From assembly GCA_029204225.1 (NCBI GenBank), contig CM055103.1:47486458-47550457 (forward strand): a DNA stretch of 64,000 bases, given 5' to 3'. This DNA comes from Diphasiastrum complanatum (lineage: Eukaryota > Streptophyta > Lycopodiopsida > Lycopodiales > Lycopodiaceae). Of this stretch, positions 22,460 to 34,560 are shown one piece after another. The position numbers were made by a program, and so were the translations under genes. Each line of letters starts with the position of its first letter. Position 1 is the stretch's first letter. Under the pieces are notes generated by a model. That model ran no database searches, had not been told where the DNA came from, and worked only from the letters and a program-made list of their open reading frames with translations.

Positions 22460-24819
22460 GTGGTACCAAAGCTATGGATTTGCATCAATCAGAAGGTGGA
22501 GCTACTTCTTGTATTTTCTCAGGTTTTGTGGATTTCTCCTTGCATGTTACTTCGAGGTGGTGGAATTGATCTCCAAGTAGGTGGCTTCTCTAAATTTGGT
22601 GTACTTTCAGCCTAAAGATCATATTTATGGGGTTTCTCCATAGTTTTTGGTGGAAATCTATGGATTTTTTATGATTTTAGTGGATTTTCCACCTAGAATT
22701 GAAGTTTTTTGCTTGAAATTGATCATAGGTACTGGTGTAGTACATTTTCCAGATTGTATTTGCTGTTTTATAGTTATTATTGATTGGATCTAATGATTGC
22801 ATGATGTTGGAATAGTCAAAAGGTGGATTAGATAGTGATTTTGGACCAAAAATTGGGGTGTTTGACTAGATTCAGAACTTTTAGTGCTTGCATGCAATGG
22901 ATTTACAGGGATGTGGATCTGATTGCATGAATTTGTGGATTTTCCCCACAAATTTTGGTTAAAATTGGTCAAAAACCAAGGTTTTTTTATGTTTCTTGGA
23001 CTAATTTTGGGGTAGATCTCAAAATTCTCAGAAATGCTTGGTATGAATGTTTTTAGAGATGTAATGAAGCTGTCCCTGAGTTGTCATGAAGTTTGGAAGG
23101 GATTAGACACCATTAGGGGCTCAAAACACCAAAAATTAGTGTATTTTTTATGACTTTTGAGCATGAATACCTCTCAATTGGGGGTCTGAACCTGTTGGTT
23201 CTTGTTACAAGCTTACATATATGATGGATTGCGTCTGTTTTGAGCCATCAGGCATCCAATTTGGATAGTTGAGCATAAGACACCATCATGTTGAAGTTTT
23301 GCTTGTTGAAGGAGGCCAAAAATGCATTTTTTGCTTGATCTGAGCTTATGATTGCTTGCTGGACCTGTTAGAAGCTTTTATGCCTCTCTAATGAACCTTA
23401 TTAGAGTGCTTGTAACCTCTTATCCAAGGCTTTTGGGACAAGGATGTGTTTTTTGATGATACCTCTCCAAAAAAGTGCGCCCTCCTACCTGTCTTTCAGC
23501 CATTTACTGCTCGCACGTGTGAAGCCAGAGGTGCAGGGTGACATGGCAAGTGCTCTGTGCATAGAATATAGAAGATTCTTGATATAGAGTATTTCTTGAA
23601 GGAAAAATATCCTAAGTTCTTGACTATATACCAGTGAGTTCATATACATACATTGGATGACAGAGTCTAACTAATGTCAAGGATAACCACTGAATTCAGT
23701 TGGAATTCAGCAGAACTTTATAATCTCTAGATGTGGTTCTAGGTGATTGTATAAAGTTTATTATTTGTTAAAGACAAATGTTATCATGGTCTTTAATCAC
23801 TTGGTTGATTGTAGAATTTGGAACTCATAATCTGGTTAAGAAGCGAGATGGAAGAATATTCTTGGAATTCAGTAATTTTCCTTGTGGAAAAGATTTCAGA
23901 ATGTTTCTTATATTTCCTTAGTGGTATGTTGTGCATATACTCCAGTATCTCTAAATGATTATGGGTTTAGAATCCGATAGATTATGATTGACGAACCATA
24001 AGATTCTAAATCTTTATGATTGACGGGTCATAAATTGATACTTAAAGGTCATTAGATGATTATGCGGAAATATGATGGTTCTTAAGATGATGAGTAATTC
24101 TTGATCAATTGGTGGAGTTAAAATTTAGATTTGTTATTTGAACTCTAAATTTGTGTACAGACTTGAGATTGTTTGGATCTCATAGACATTTTCATTAAGT
24201 AATTGTTTCCTTATGAGGAATTTGCTTACCTTACAGATTGTAGTCAAGGAATGCTTGTGTACTATTTTTTTCAACCTAAAATCTCCAGTTAATTAGGAGC
24301 AGTTAAGTCTATCAAGATTGAATGGTTGCTATTTTTCTGGCATATGATGCTAGCGATAAATTATTTATCTCAGGAGAGTATTTGGGGTACTCAAGACTGA
24401 GTTGAAGTCATTTTTATCTTGATGGATCTTCTAAGAGATTTTGGTGGGATGAGTTTTGTACCAAGAAGCATTTATGATAGGTCTACAAATATTTGTGGAT
24501 AGTCTTGGACTATAATTGTTTTGGATCTTCAACTTTTGAACATTGATTTCCAATATAAGGTGAGGACTCACCCAATGATTCATGTAAATTGAGGTACATG
24601 AAGGTGATGTTATTAGATTGGAGAAAATCAAACCCAATAGGGAAATTTATCTTTTACTGTACTTCTAAAAGGTCGATATAGTATTTCAGTGTAGAGACAC
24701 ATAATTTGAGAACTATCCCATCTCTAAATACTTATTTGATATTGAAGTCAGACTAAAGATTGATTTTCAGGGTAATTGTGAAAGTTAAATGATGGATTTA
24801 TTAGCTTTTAAACTTAATC

Positions 24820-25060
24820 TTCAAGTTTGGTCGACTGCTCATCCGGTGTATCATGTAAATTTAGTTTATATGATGATGACAGTTTGATGTATTGAAGATA
24901 TTGCCCATTTGGAAGATTTATGGCTCAATGTACCTTTGGACCCTGAATGAGTACTCAGGATTAGAGACAAACAATTGAGAAATTGTTTTATCCTTGTGTG
25001 CTTGTTTAAATTGGTTGGTCAAATTGAGGATAATGATTCATAGGAAGAATTAAAAGCATA
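24820..25060 (+). pseudogene. Integrase C-terminus/chromodomain relic of element E
   Basis: With stops, the plus strand reads AHPVYHVNLVYM, matching the HPVFHVS block before gypsy chromodomains, then VLRIRDKQLRNC..., matching the ILD+R...LRN...VKW chromodomain start. A second, more decayed HPMIHVN block lies at about 24565. The identification rests on these short motifs only. Confidence 0.4.
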
Positions 25061-25109
25061 CAAATTGGTTACTTGTTCTGAGGATCGAACTAGTTTAAGG
25101 GGGGAAGAA

Positions 25110-25593
25110 TGTTACGTCCATGTCCTGTACAAGGGAATCGAAATAATTCCTGGCGTGGATAGCCGGTCACTCCAGTTGTATATGGTTATTAGTTATCCCT
25201 CGTCATTCCGGGCTTGGCTTGTAAAGTAATTAATAATGAGGGCCCAGACCTATAATTGGACATAGGAGCACATGCATAGTGAATGACTGCTTTCATGCAA
25301 GAATAGGAGGTGAATAGCTCAATATGGGTTGCATGGAGATCCTAAAGGGAATATTCTCTCTCTCTTGAGGAGAATAAGTCTAGTGGAAACTTGCCCATCT
25401 TCCTATTGAAAATTCAGTTTCTTGAGCCTGTTTCTCCTCCTCTCTCTTAGGTTCTTCACTATGCCTTGGGGGCTAGGTCCAGGAGGAAACTCCAAGAGGG
25501 ATCTAGGTTTGGATGGGTGGTTTTGCTCCACAGGTGTCCTTTTGGTTGTTTTGCAACAGGATCTAGTCAGATCTTCATATGGTGATCCTTACA
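25110..25593 (+). repeat. Element E 3' LTR (484 bp) and polypurine tract
   Basis: A strong polypurine tract AAGGGGGGAAGAA ends at 25109 and is followed by TGTTACG. The LTR ends CTTACA at 25593, then the target duplication CAAAT. Confidence 0.9.
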
Positions 25594-26212
25594 CAAATAA
25601 TAATAGACAACAATTCATTCAAGATCAGACAAAATTCAGAATAATATGTGCATAATAGCTACTATATCATCTATTAATCCTCTTGAGATCGAGCATTGTG
25701 TGACAGACCCACACAGCGCATTGGCGTGAGAGAAGTGGCGTTCTCCCAAGAATATTGTCTCGCTTACTAGCGGACTTCTTGGATCTCTGTGGATCCTACT
25801 TACAAAATTGTCTCGCTCACAAGCGGACTTCTATTCTATATTTTTCATCTATCTGTATATTTTGATGCATATAGCAAATGTGTATATTTTGCGAACTTTT
25901 TCGTGTCGCTTCGAGTAACATTCTTGATCAAACAGATTAAACATCTATAACTAATCATGGATTACAAGAGCGGTGGATTAGGCACGTCCTAATGCTCTTT
26001 TGCTGATGTCACTATATCAGATCAGGGATTTGTACTTCATAGTACTTAGTTGATCTTCCTGGTCCTTTGGAGCACAAAGAGTTTTGCTTTGCGAACATTT
26101 TCTTTCCGTGTTGTGTCTTACTTATCGAGAACATTTTTGTTTCGTGTCTTTTCATCAAATTGAGAGTTGAAAGCTAGCAGAGCTTTAGTAATAGAAACGT
26201 TTTATTTCTTCA

Positions 26213-26745
26213 GCTCCCTCTCAAAGCTTGATAGCTGATGAGTCCAAGATTTCTCCTCTATTTCTCGAACAGACCTTTGTCTAAGGCCATTGTGAAAATG
26301 TCAGCAACCATCTCCTTCGTTCCAAATAAAGTAGTTTGTAGCTTCTTCTTCCTGATCAGATCCCTTATCAAGTGGTACTTGATTGCGATGTGTTTTGTCC
26401 TTGAGTGAAACACATGATCCTTTGTCAGATGTATTGTGGATGTATTGTCCATCTGCAAAATCAAAGATTAATTTCTCGTTTCACCTAATTCATCAAGGAA
26501 CTGTTGTGGCCATCTTTACTACTGCTACGTATTCTGATTCGCTAAAGAGTAAGCCACAATGGTCTGGTTTTTGCTGACCCAGAGAATTGATGCTCCTGAC
26601 GCGATGGTGCATCCTCTTGAGACACTTTGCAGTCATCCTTGAGAGATGCCCAGCTAGCATCACTGTATGAAAGCATCTGTAACCCTGCATCATGAGAATA
26701 ACACAATCCAAAATTCTTCGTTAATTGAAGGTATTGCAAGATTCG
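26213..26745 (-). pseudogene. Element C RNase H (C-terminal pol)
   Basis: Minus-strand frames give YLQLTKNFGLCYSHDAG, LSYSDASWASLKDDC, SRTKHIAIKYHLIRDLI and MVADIFTMALDKGLFEK, the copia RNase H domain up to its end. Frames are shifted between blocks. Similarity to element D (61660) stops near 26745. 26746-26889 matches neither C, D nor B. Confidence 0.75.
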
Positions 26746-26889
26746 TTTCGAGAGTGAAGTCTTGGATTTAGAGAGAGTGCTATTGTGCGGCGTTGGATGC
26801 AAATGTGGCTCCACTAGAATTATTTGGATCATACCGGCGCAAGTGCTTTTTCTACCTGGGGAACCACATTGACAACCCCTAGGGTTCCC

Positions 26890-28105
26890 TTATATACAAA
26901 GCCTTTCCCATGATATGAAAAACACTTGAGTGAATCCCAATGTTGTAAACAAAGAAAAATTCAACTTGAAAGTGGCTAACATTAAATGTTAAGCTACATA
27001 CCTTCTATCCTTATCAATATGCAACTTACCTAATGGTTTGTAAGCCATAGGACACCTAGGAAAATGTGCCCTCCTACTCCTCCCCTTTTGCTCTAACTAA
27101 TGGATCAACACTCTCTCATACCTATACACCTCACCCTCTCACTTTACTTATCCTAGAGTATTCCTTACAATTCTCACACTCATTTTGGACACCTCAACCA
27201 CTTCCTAAAGACTACACATTCCCTATAAAAGGACTGACTCGCCCCTCTCCCTCATTATTCATCTCCCATTCATTATTGCTTTGCCTCTTGCTCTTGCTTT
27301 TGTGTGTGTAGGTGCTTGGAAGAAAGCTCGGAGCTATGGCTTGAGGAGGATCTATCAAATTGGATTGGAACCACTTTCACACACACTCACTTTCTCCTAC
27401 CTCTTTCATCTCTCTCTCTCTTTCTCTCTCTTCTCTAAAACTTTCACACCATCCATAAGACTGATGGCCATGCATGTCACACCATTCATGACTTGATGGC
27501 TTTGCATGTCACACTATCCATGACTTGATGACTTTGCATGTCACATCATCCATAACTTTATGGTCATGCATGTCTGATTTAGAAGTTGCATGTCTGATTT
27601 AGAAGTTGCATGCCTGATTTAGGAGTTACATGTCTAATTTGGGAACTTGCATTTATGAAATTGAAGCTTGCATGTATGAAATTGAAGCTTGCATGTTGAA
27701 ATCGAAGCTTGCATGTCAAATTGGATTCATGCATGCCATGCCTACTGATGTCAAATGCCTATGCATGCTCTTTTCTTGATCAGTAAGTCCTTGCATGTCA
27801 TAAGGAACCACTTTTCTTGGTATAAGATTCTTTAAAGATCCCAAAACCACCGTATATGTAATTGGTCTTGGGCCAATTGATCTTGCATAATTTCAAAAGA
27901 AAAATCCTTCGAGGGGGGGGGGTCCCCATCTTGATCCATCAGCAAGTCTCTTGAATGAATGATTTTGTGGTTGAATGTTAAAGTTCTAAGTTTTTGAGTT
28001 CTTTTTGAAGTTCTATTCAACAGTGTTATGTTGATTTGTTCTTTTTAAGTCACACTTTCTAAAGTCAGGACTTTAGAATTAGTAGACCCTCACCTCAGGT
28101 TCACA
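26890..28105 (+). repeat. Element B 5' LTR (left-truncated)
   Basis: U3 (26890-27311) with a TATA box CCTATAAAAGG at about 27223, then R/U5 to TTCACA at 28105. Tandem units TGCATGTCTGATTTAGAAGT (about 27560-27640) and a CATGTCACACCATCCATGACTTGATGG-type unit (about 27470-27560; 27-32 bp long) lie in the transcribed part. The U3 differs completely from that of the 3' LTR. Confidence 0.75.
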
Positions 28106-28108
28106 GTT

Positions 28109-28120
28109 TGGTATCAGAGC
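28109..28120 (+). other. Element B primer binding site
   Basis: TGGTATCAGAGC three bases after the LTR end, complementary to initiator-Met tRNA. Confidence 0.9.
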
Positions 28121-28475
28121 CAAGGTCTATTAGTTTTCTTTCTTTGTGAAGTTGATGTGAGGGCCTTGTGTATTCATTCTTGAATCAAATGCCAATACAC
28201 AGGACTTTGTATGTTTACTTTCGATTAGATTTTCCTTCTGCTCGAATTTCTTTTTTCTTACAAAATCTCTTTAATATCAGAGCTAATAGACTCCATTTGG
28301 GGGATCCTCGAGAATTGGATCTCCAGCTTGCTTTCTATTTTAGAGACAATACTTTATTAATGCGAGCTTCTATCTTCCTTTTTGGAGAATGTCATTTCTC
28401 TGAATCTCCAATCTATTCGTACTTTTTGCCTTGCGTTTGTGTATCACAACTAAATTCCAAAAACTCCAATCAAAG

Positions 28476-29504
28476 ATGGATAGGTCCTCACAAGGCTCTT
28501 CAAGCTCCTCTTCATCTATGTCATCATCTCCTCATGTTTCCTCCAAGTCAACTTCCTCTACTCGATCTAGGAGAAGGAGGTTTGCTAAGATTGATAATAA
28601 ACTTTTTAAGTTTTCTAAGTTTGATGGAGATAGTAGCAATGAAGAGAGTTTGCTTGCCTGGATTCGAAATCTTGATACTTTCTTTGAGAAAAGTAGATAC
28701 TCAAATCATTCCAAGATTCAATTTGCAACATTACATCATAAGTATGCATCTCTATGGTGGGCAGCTATGAAATCTAATCACGAAGTTGCTTCCACTTGGC
28801 ATAGCTTTAAAAAGCAAATTAAAGACCACTTTTTGCCAAAAGAATATAAGAAAGATACTTTAGCTGCATAGGACATCTTCAGGCAAAAACAAAATGAGAA
28901 GGTTGTTGAGTATGTAAAGAGATTTTGGGAGTTGCTTTTGAAAGTTCAGACTTTGCATTCCATTTCCAAGAAAGAACAGAAAAGAAAGTTTTGTTCAGGT
29001 TTGCATAGAAATATACAATATGGCTTAGATCTAGTACAAGCTGATACTTTGAAACAAGTCATATATTATGCTACCAGAATTGAGCTATAGGATAATCATC
29101 AAAATGGAAGCGGGAACAAAAGGAAGGAACATCCCACCACTCAAACTCCAAAAGAGAAGACTCAAGGCCTTTCCAAAGAACAAGCGCAGGCCTATCGCAA
29201 GAAAGGAAGATGCTTCAAGTGTGGGGAAAAGGGACACCTTTTCTTCAAATGTCCACTCAAAGATACCAAAGTTTCAAGTGCAGACAAAGGGAGGCAGGTG
29301 GCCGTACAAAGCATTGAAGACACACAAAACCACGATCTCCTCAAGACATGGGGACAAGTCCATAACAAACTTTTTTTGATTCTCTTTGATGCAGGCTCCT
29401 CTCACAATTTCATCTCTTTTAAGCTTGCACATGAGATAGGAGTTGGTTCCTTCTCTGAATCTATGCTTAAGGCTAAAGGTGCTTTTGTTGATGCACAAGG
29501 GTAA
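28476..29504 (+). pseudogene. Element B Gag and protease
   Basis: The likely start is ATG 28476 (MDRSSQGSSSS), giving a Ser-rich N-terminus and then the Retrotran_gag core (KFSKFDGDSSNEESLLAWI, FATLHHKYASLWW). Two in-frame stops (28869 and about 29089) interrupt it. A zinc knuckle CFKCGEKGHLFFKC is encoded near 29211-29252. The protease signature LILFDAGSSHNFIS follows near 29378-29420 with D-A-G at the active site. The frame is the same throughout, so only point stops have damaged it. Gag would form the particle. Confidence 0.85.
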
Positions 29505-29517
29505 AGATGTTAGTGTG

Positions 29518-31455
29518 CATCCAGGACAGAGTGGCGAAACAATTCCCTTGGTAAGCCATATTCAGGTATCAAAGGTACTAAAGAAAGCAGTATTTTCTTA
29601 TTTGTTGTTTGTTCAAAGTATGGATGATGATGTTGATGGAAATATGCATTCTTTGGACAATAATAGAAAAGACATTTTATTAAAGTATTCTTCTTGTTTT
29701 TCTCATGGGCTACCAAAATCCTTACCCCCTGAAAGACCTGAAGATCATACAATAGACATTATTCCTGAAAGTTCCATACCCAAAAGACCTCTCTATAGGA
29801 GAAGCTGTTCTCAACAAGAAGAAATTTCTAAGCAAATTAATGATTTGTTAGAGAAATGCCTTATAAAACCTAGTAACTCCCCCTATTGCTCTCCTATACT
29901 TTTGGTACAAAAGAAAGATGGAAGTTTTAGGATGTGTGTGGACTATCGTGCTTTAAACAAGATTACAGTTAAGAACCGTTTTCCTATTCCAATAATAGAT
30001 GATATTATGGATAGGATAAATGGATCTTGTATCTTTAGTAGAATTGATTTGACAAGTGGATACCACCAAATCAGAGTAGCATCCGAAGATGTCCATAAAA
30101 CTGCTTTCAGGACTAACTCTGGCCTTTATGAATTTTTAGTGGTACCATTTGGTCTTACTAATGCTCCCGCAACATTCAATAGAATGATGGAACGAATCTT
30201 TCAACCTCATAGACGTTTTGTAGGAACATTCTTTGATGATATCTTAGTCTTCAGTGCAAATGAAGAAGAGCATAAAAGACATCTAGATATCATCTTTAGA
30301 ACCCTACAAGAAAACTCACTTCTCATAAAAGAGAAGAAAAACGAATTCTTTCTAGAAAAGATACACTTTCTAGGAAATATTATTTCAAAGGAAGGAATCC
30401 AAATGGACCCTTCAAAGATTAAAGCCATACAAGACTGGCCTAAACCATGAAATATTCATGAAGTTTGGTCTTCCCTAGGCTTATGTTCCTATAATAGAAA
30501 GTTTATTCACCATTTTCCTCAGATAGCCTCACCACTACATGAACTCACTAAGAAGAGAGTAAAATTTCATTGGTATAAGAAAGAGCAAAATGCCTTTGAT
30601 ACTCTGAAGCATGCACTTACCGCTGGACCTATTCTTATCATTCCCGACCTTCGTAAACCTTTCTTTGTGGAAGTGGATGCAAGTTTAGACTGTATTGGGG
30701 CAGTCTTAAACCAAGAAGGTCATGTTGTAGCCTTTGAAAGCAGACGACTTCAAGGGGCAGAAGTACAGTATGACATTTATGAAAAAAAACGTTTGGCCAT
30801 TATTCATGCCCTTAAGTTATGGAAGCACTATCTTCTAGGAAATGATTTCCTAGTGAAAACAGATCATCAAAGCCTTAGGTACTTTCTCACCCAGCAACTA
30901 ATTCGAGAAAAACATCTAAAATGGGCTAACTATCTTAGCACTTTCCATTTTCAGCTACTTCATCACCCACGAAAGGACAATAAGGTCGTCGATGCATTAT
31001 CAAGAATCCCCAAGGTCAACCATATTTCCCTAGCATATTATGAAGATTTCCTTCCTATGAAAAGTATGTATGCTAGTGATTTCGACTTCCAGCATATCTT
31101 TAAAATACTTGAAAGAAATCAAAGTCATAAAGACTATGTTTTGAAAGAAGGATATTTATTCAAAGAAGATAATCTATGTATTCCTATAGCATTTAGAACC
31201 AAGATCCTTCAAAAAACCCATAGTCCTCCCTATGCACAACATAGAGGAATCCCTTCAACTCTGGAAGCTCTGAAAAGATTCTTTTATTGGCCTACCATGC
31301 ATCGAGACACAAGGCATTACATAAATGCATGTCTAGTTTGTCAACACAATAAAGATGAGCGAGGATTAAAAACTCCAGGATTACTTCATCCCTTGCCTAT
31401 TCCTGAAACACCCTGGGAACATACTACCATGGACTTTATCTCGAGGTTCCCTTAA
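29518..31455 (+). pseudogene. Element B reverse transcriptase, RNase H and integrase N-terminus
   Basis: One frame with a single internal stop (30448-30450). RT: FRMCVDYRALNKITVKN, SRIDLTSGYHQIRV, VVPFGLTNAPATFNRMM and TFFDDILVFS (catalytic pair in an FFDD box, position one changed from Y). RNase H: FFVEVDASLDCIGAVL, YDIYEKKRLAIIHALKLW, LVKTDHQSLRYFL, and HPRKDNKVVDALSR. Integrase zinc domain: HRGIPSTLEALKRFFYWPTM and CLVCQHNK, then PWEHTTMDFI with the first catalytic Asp. The frame ends by frameshift at about 31450. Confidence 0.9.
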
Positions 31456-31457
31456 AC

Positions 31458-32054
31458 CAAAATGGAAATGAGATGATATTATGGACCATCATTAATAGAT
31501 TTAGCAAACAGACGCATTTTATTCCCTGTAAGAAAAAGCTCAAAGGACCCGAAGCTGCTCATTTGTTTATTCATCACATCTTTAGATTGCATGGACTACC
31601 CAAAAGTATAGTGTCAGATCGGGATACAAGATTTACTAGCAAGTTTTGGAGAGCCCTTTTTGATAATCTGGGGACAACCCTTAAATTCTCTTCTTCCTTT
31701 CACCCCCAGACTGATGGTCAAAGTGAAATTACTAATCGAACCATCATAGATTTATTGAGGAATTATGCAAGTGATCAGAAGACTCAATGGGAACACTATC
31801 TTCCTATTCTAGAATTTTCTCACAATAACATCGTTGATTCTTCTACTGGTAAAACATCTTTTGAAGTAATGTATGGAAAACCAATTGTGCCTCCTGTATT
31901 AAGGACTAAAGAAAAGATATTTACCTCAGATAGACACCTTTTCAAATGTTCAGCAATCCATTGCAAATACACAACAGAAACAGCAAAAAAGTGCAAATAT
32001 GCGTCGGAGGGGAATCAAGTACGAAGAAGGAAAACTAGTTCTCCTAAAATTTGA
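31458..32054 (+). pseudogene. Element B integrase catalytic core
   Basis: In a frame one step from the preceding part. It holds SIVSDRDTRFTSKFW (second catalytic Asp) and HPQTDGQSEITNRT (catalytic Glu), followed by LEFSHNNIVDSSTGKTSFE. The first catalytic Asp is upstream of the frameshift, so the enzyme is not made as one chain. Confidence 0.85.
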
Positions 32055-32472
32055 AATGAAAAGACTCATGAAAAAAAAGGGCTACATGAAACTTTATCCA
32101 AAACTAGCCCAAAAGTATTATGGACCTTTTAAAGCCAAGAAAGTAATCAATGAGGTTACATGTGAGCTTGACTTATCTATTACTTGGAAAATCCATAACA
32201 AATTCCATGTAAGCTTGCTAAAGAAATTTGATGGTCCGGAACCAGATTGATTTACAGATTCTGAACCACCAGAAGTTCAAGGAACCGAAGAAATCCTTCA
32301 ACCTGAGCAGATCTTGATGCACAAGACAAAAACTAGAAGAAAAGAGATAACTTCTACATTTTACCTCCTCAAATTTAAGAACTATCCTACTACGGATGCA
32401 AGATGGATGGAAGAAGAATTCTTCCAAGAGTATCCAGAAATTTTAAATGTTTATTTGAGAAATGTCCATTGA
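31999..32472 (+). pseudogene. Element B integrase C-terminus with chromodomain-like tail
   Basis: A third frame carries KYYGPFKAKKVINEV and WKIHNKFHVSLLKKF, the block before gypsy chromodomains. After a stop at 32248 it continues ILQPEQILMHKTKTRRKE...FKNYPTTDARWMEEEFF, which has the spacing of an integrase chromodomain. Such tails direct insertion to certain chromatin; here this is by family analogy. Confidence 0.7.
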
Positions 32473-32498
32473 GGACAACGCTTAATGCGTCGGAGGGG

Positions 32499-33596
32499 TG
32501 TAAAATTGTATAGACCAAATTGACCAAGAAATAAAGACTATCCAGTCTTCCATTCTTTTTGTATGAAAGTTAGCGGATTCCAGAGAATCCCCAGATGCCG
32601 AGCCAAGCTGAAGACAATTCTCTCACCCATGACCGAGGGGTTCTCAAAAGGAGGAGAGCAGAAGAAGCTGAGAGTCGAGCATGAGAGCCGCAAAATTACT
32701 AGCTAGGATGACAGTGAAATATCTATTTGGAAGAAAGCTCGGAGCTATGGCTTGAGGATGATATGTCAAATTGGATTGTAACCACTTTCACACACAGTCA
32801 CTTTCTGCTACCTCTTTCATCTCTCTCTCTCTCTTTCTCTCTCTCCTCTAAAACTTTCACACCATCCACAAGACTGATGGCCATGCATGTCACACCATTC
32901 ATGACTTGATGGCTTTGCATGTCACACCATCCATGACTTGATGACTTAACATGTCACATCATCCATGACTTGATGGCTTTGCATGTCACATCATCCATAA
33001 CTTTATGGCCATGCATGTCTGATTTAGAAGTTGCATGTCTGATTTAGAAGTTGCATGTCTGATTAAAAGTTGCATGTCTGATTTAGAAGTTGCATGTCTG
33101 ATTTAGGAGTTGCATGTCTGATTTTGGGAACTTGCATGTATGAAATTGAAGCTTGCATATCAAATTGGATTCATGCATGCCATGCCTACTGATGTCAAAT
33201 GCCTATGCATGCTCTTTTCTTGATCAGTAAGTCCTTGCATGTCATAAGGAACCACTTTTCTTGGTATAAGATTCTTTAAAATCCAAAATTTGTAACTTCT
33301 GTTTCGATGTAAAGATCTAAGAAATCATATTCCCAAAACCACTGTATATGTAATTGGTCTTGGGCCAATTGATCTTGCATAATTTCAAAAGAAAAATCCT
33401 TTGAGGGGGGGTGTTCCCCATCTTGACCCCTCAGCAAGTCTCTTGAATGAAAGATTTTGTGGTTGAATGTGAAAGTTCTAAGTTTTTGAGTTCTTTTCAA
33501 GTTCTATTCAATAATGTTATGTTGATTTGTTCTTTTTAAGTCACACTTTCTAAAGTCAGGACTTTAGAATTAGTAGACCCTCACCTCAGGTTCACA
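32499..33596 (+). repeat. Element B 3' LTR, chimeric U3
   Basis: After the purine run CGGAGGGG it begins TGTAAAATTG and ends GGTTCACA (TGT...ACA). From 32727 to 33596 it matches the 5' LTR, including the 20-bp TGCATGTCTGATTTAGAAGT units (about 33015-33120). Before 32727 it does not. Confidence 0.75.
32569..32727 (+). repeat. Gypsy A LTR segment inside the B 3' LTR
   Basis: This is an obvious copy of the first 160 bp of the gypsy A LTR (10603-10765): shared ATTCCAGA.AATCCCCAGAT, GAGGAGAGCAGAAGAAGCTGA and ACTAGCTAGGATGA. It replaces the U3 seen in the 5' LTR of B. Confidence 0.85.
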
Positions 33597-34560
33597 AATC
33601 TGCTAGGTCCGAAACCATTTCGGTTTACAGGTGTTGTAGCAGTAGGCTGGCTTGCGAATCTTTCTTTGTCTGATTCGTCACTCGAATGAGGTGCGACCCA
33701 AACATCTTCATCTGAGTGTTTGTCCTCTGCTCTCTCTGTCACAGTTGGTAGATCATAGTATTGTCTTCCAAAAACTTCATAGCTGACAGGATCATTCTTG
33801 GCCATTGTTCTGCTCTCATCGAATTTAACATCTTTGACTGTCTTCATTGTATTTGTCTCTGGCATATAAACTCTATAGTATGATGAATGATTATCATATC
33901 CTACAAGATATCCTTGTTCTGATTTCTCATCAAGCTTCTTTCGAAGCTTGTCAGGAAAATGTGCATATGCTGCACAACCAAAGATTCAAATATGAGCCAG
34001 ACTGGGTTTTCTACCCCACCATAATTCGTGTGGTGTTGTGTGAGGAACACCAGATTTTCCTGTCCTGTTCTGAATATAAGCAGCTGCAGCTACTGCTTCA
34101 GCCCACAACACTCTTGGAGCCTTCAAATAGGCCATCATGCTCCTGGCAGCTTCCATAAGAGTCATGTTCTTTCTTTCTACAACACCGTTGGGCTGCGGTG
34201 TATAAGATGCAGTTCTTTTGTGAATGATTTTGCGATCATTGCAAAAATCAGTGAATCGGTTTGAGATGTATTCTCCACCGCGATCTGTTCTGATATACTT
34301 CACCTTATTTCTTGTGCATCTTTCTACCCAATTCACATACTCTGTGAATTTGTCAAATGCTTCTGATTTATTGTGAATGAAGTAGACTCTGGCAAACTTA
34401 CTGTAATCATCAATAAAGGTGATATAATATTTCGAGCCTCCTACTGAGATCACGTTGAAAGGTCCACAAATGTTCAAATGTACTAGCTCCAGAATCTTTG
34501 TCGTTCTGTAGGAGTCCTTGACAAAAGGAGTACGTGACATCTTACCCTTTATTATCACAG
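33597..34560 (-). pseudogene. Element C integrase
   Basis: Minus strand. From 34558 downward: ILELVHLNICGPF, where the first catalytic Asp of copia integrase (HSDICGPF in element D) is Asn; then YIRTDRGGEY (second Asp) and PNGVVERKN (Glu), then PHELWWGRKPSLAH. A stop near 33986 separates the C-terminal part (33597-33865, DNHSSYYRVYMPETNTM type). It ends at the element B junction. Confidence 0.85.

Larger units (their letters stand above)
22063..25593 (+). mobile_element. Ty3/gypsy-like element E, nested in the C 3' LTR
   Basis: Two LTRs begin TGTTACGTCC and end GATCCTTACA. The 5-bp duplication CAAAT flanks it at 22058-22062 and 25594-25598. The intact 5' LTR of C at about 36485-36495 shows the empty site (ACACAAATAATAG). 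The 2650-bp interior is eroded; only chromodomain-like relics near the 3' end suggest gypsy. Confidence 0.88.
21717..26212 (-). repeat. Element C 3' LTR, split by element E
   Basis: LTR sequence is 21717-22062 plus 25599-26212, about 960 bp, against 943 bp for the 5' LTR. The left part contains CGAAG-type pentamer expansions (about 21795-21815) that are shorter in the other LTR. The complement of a polypurine tract (GCTCCCTCTC) follows at 26213. Confidence 0.88.
26890..33596 (+). mobile_element. Ty3/gypsy (chromovirus-like) element B
   Basis: Plus-strand order: LTR, primer site, gag, protease, RT, RNase H, integrase with chromodomain-like tail, LTR. It lies in the internal domain of C: copia sequence stops at about 26745 and resumes at 33597. 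About 1.1 kb of copia RT present in D is missing between these points, so insertion was accompanied or followed by deletion. No target duplication can be read because the left LTR end is eroded or rearranged. Confidence 0.85.
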
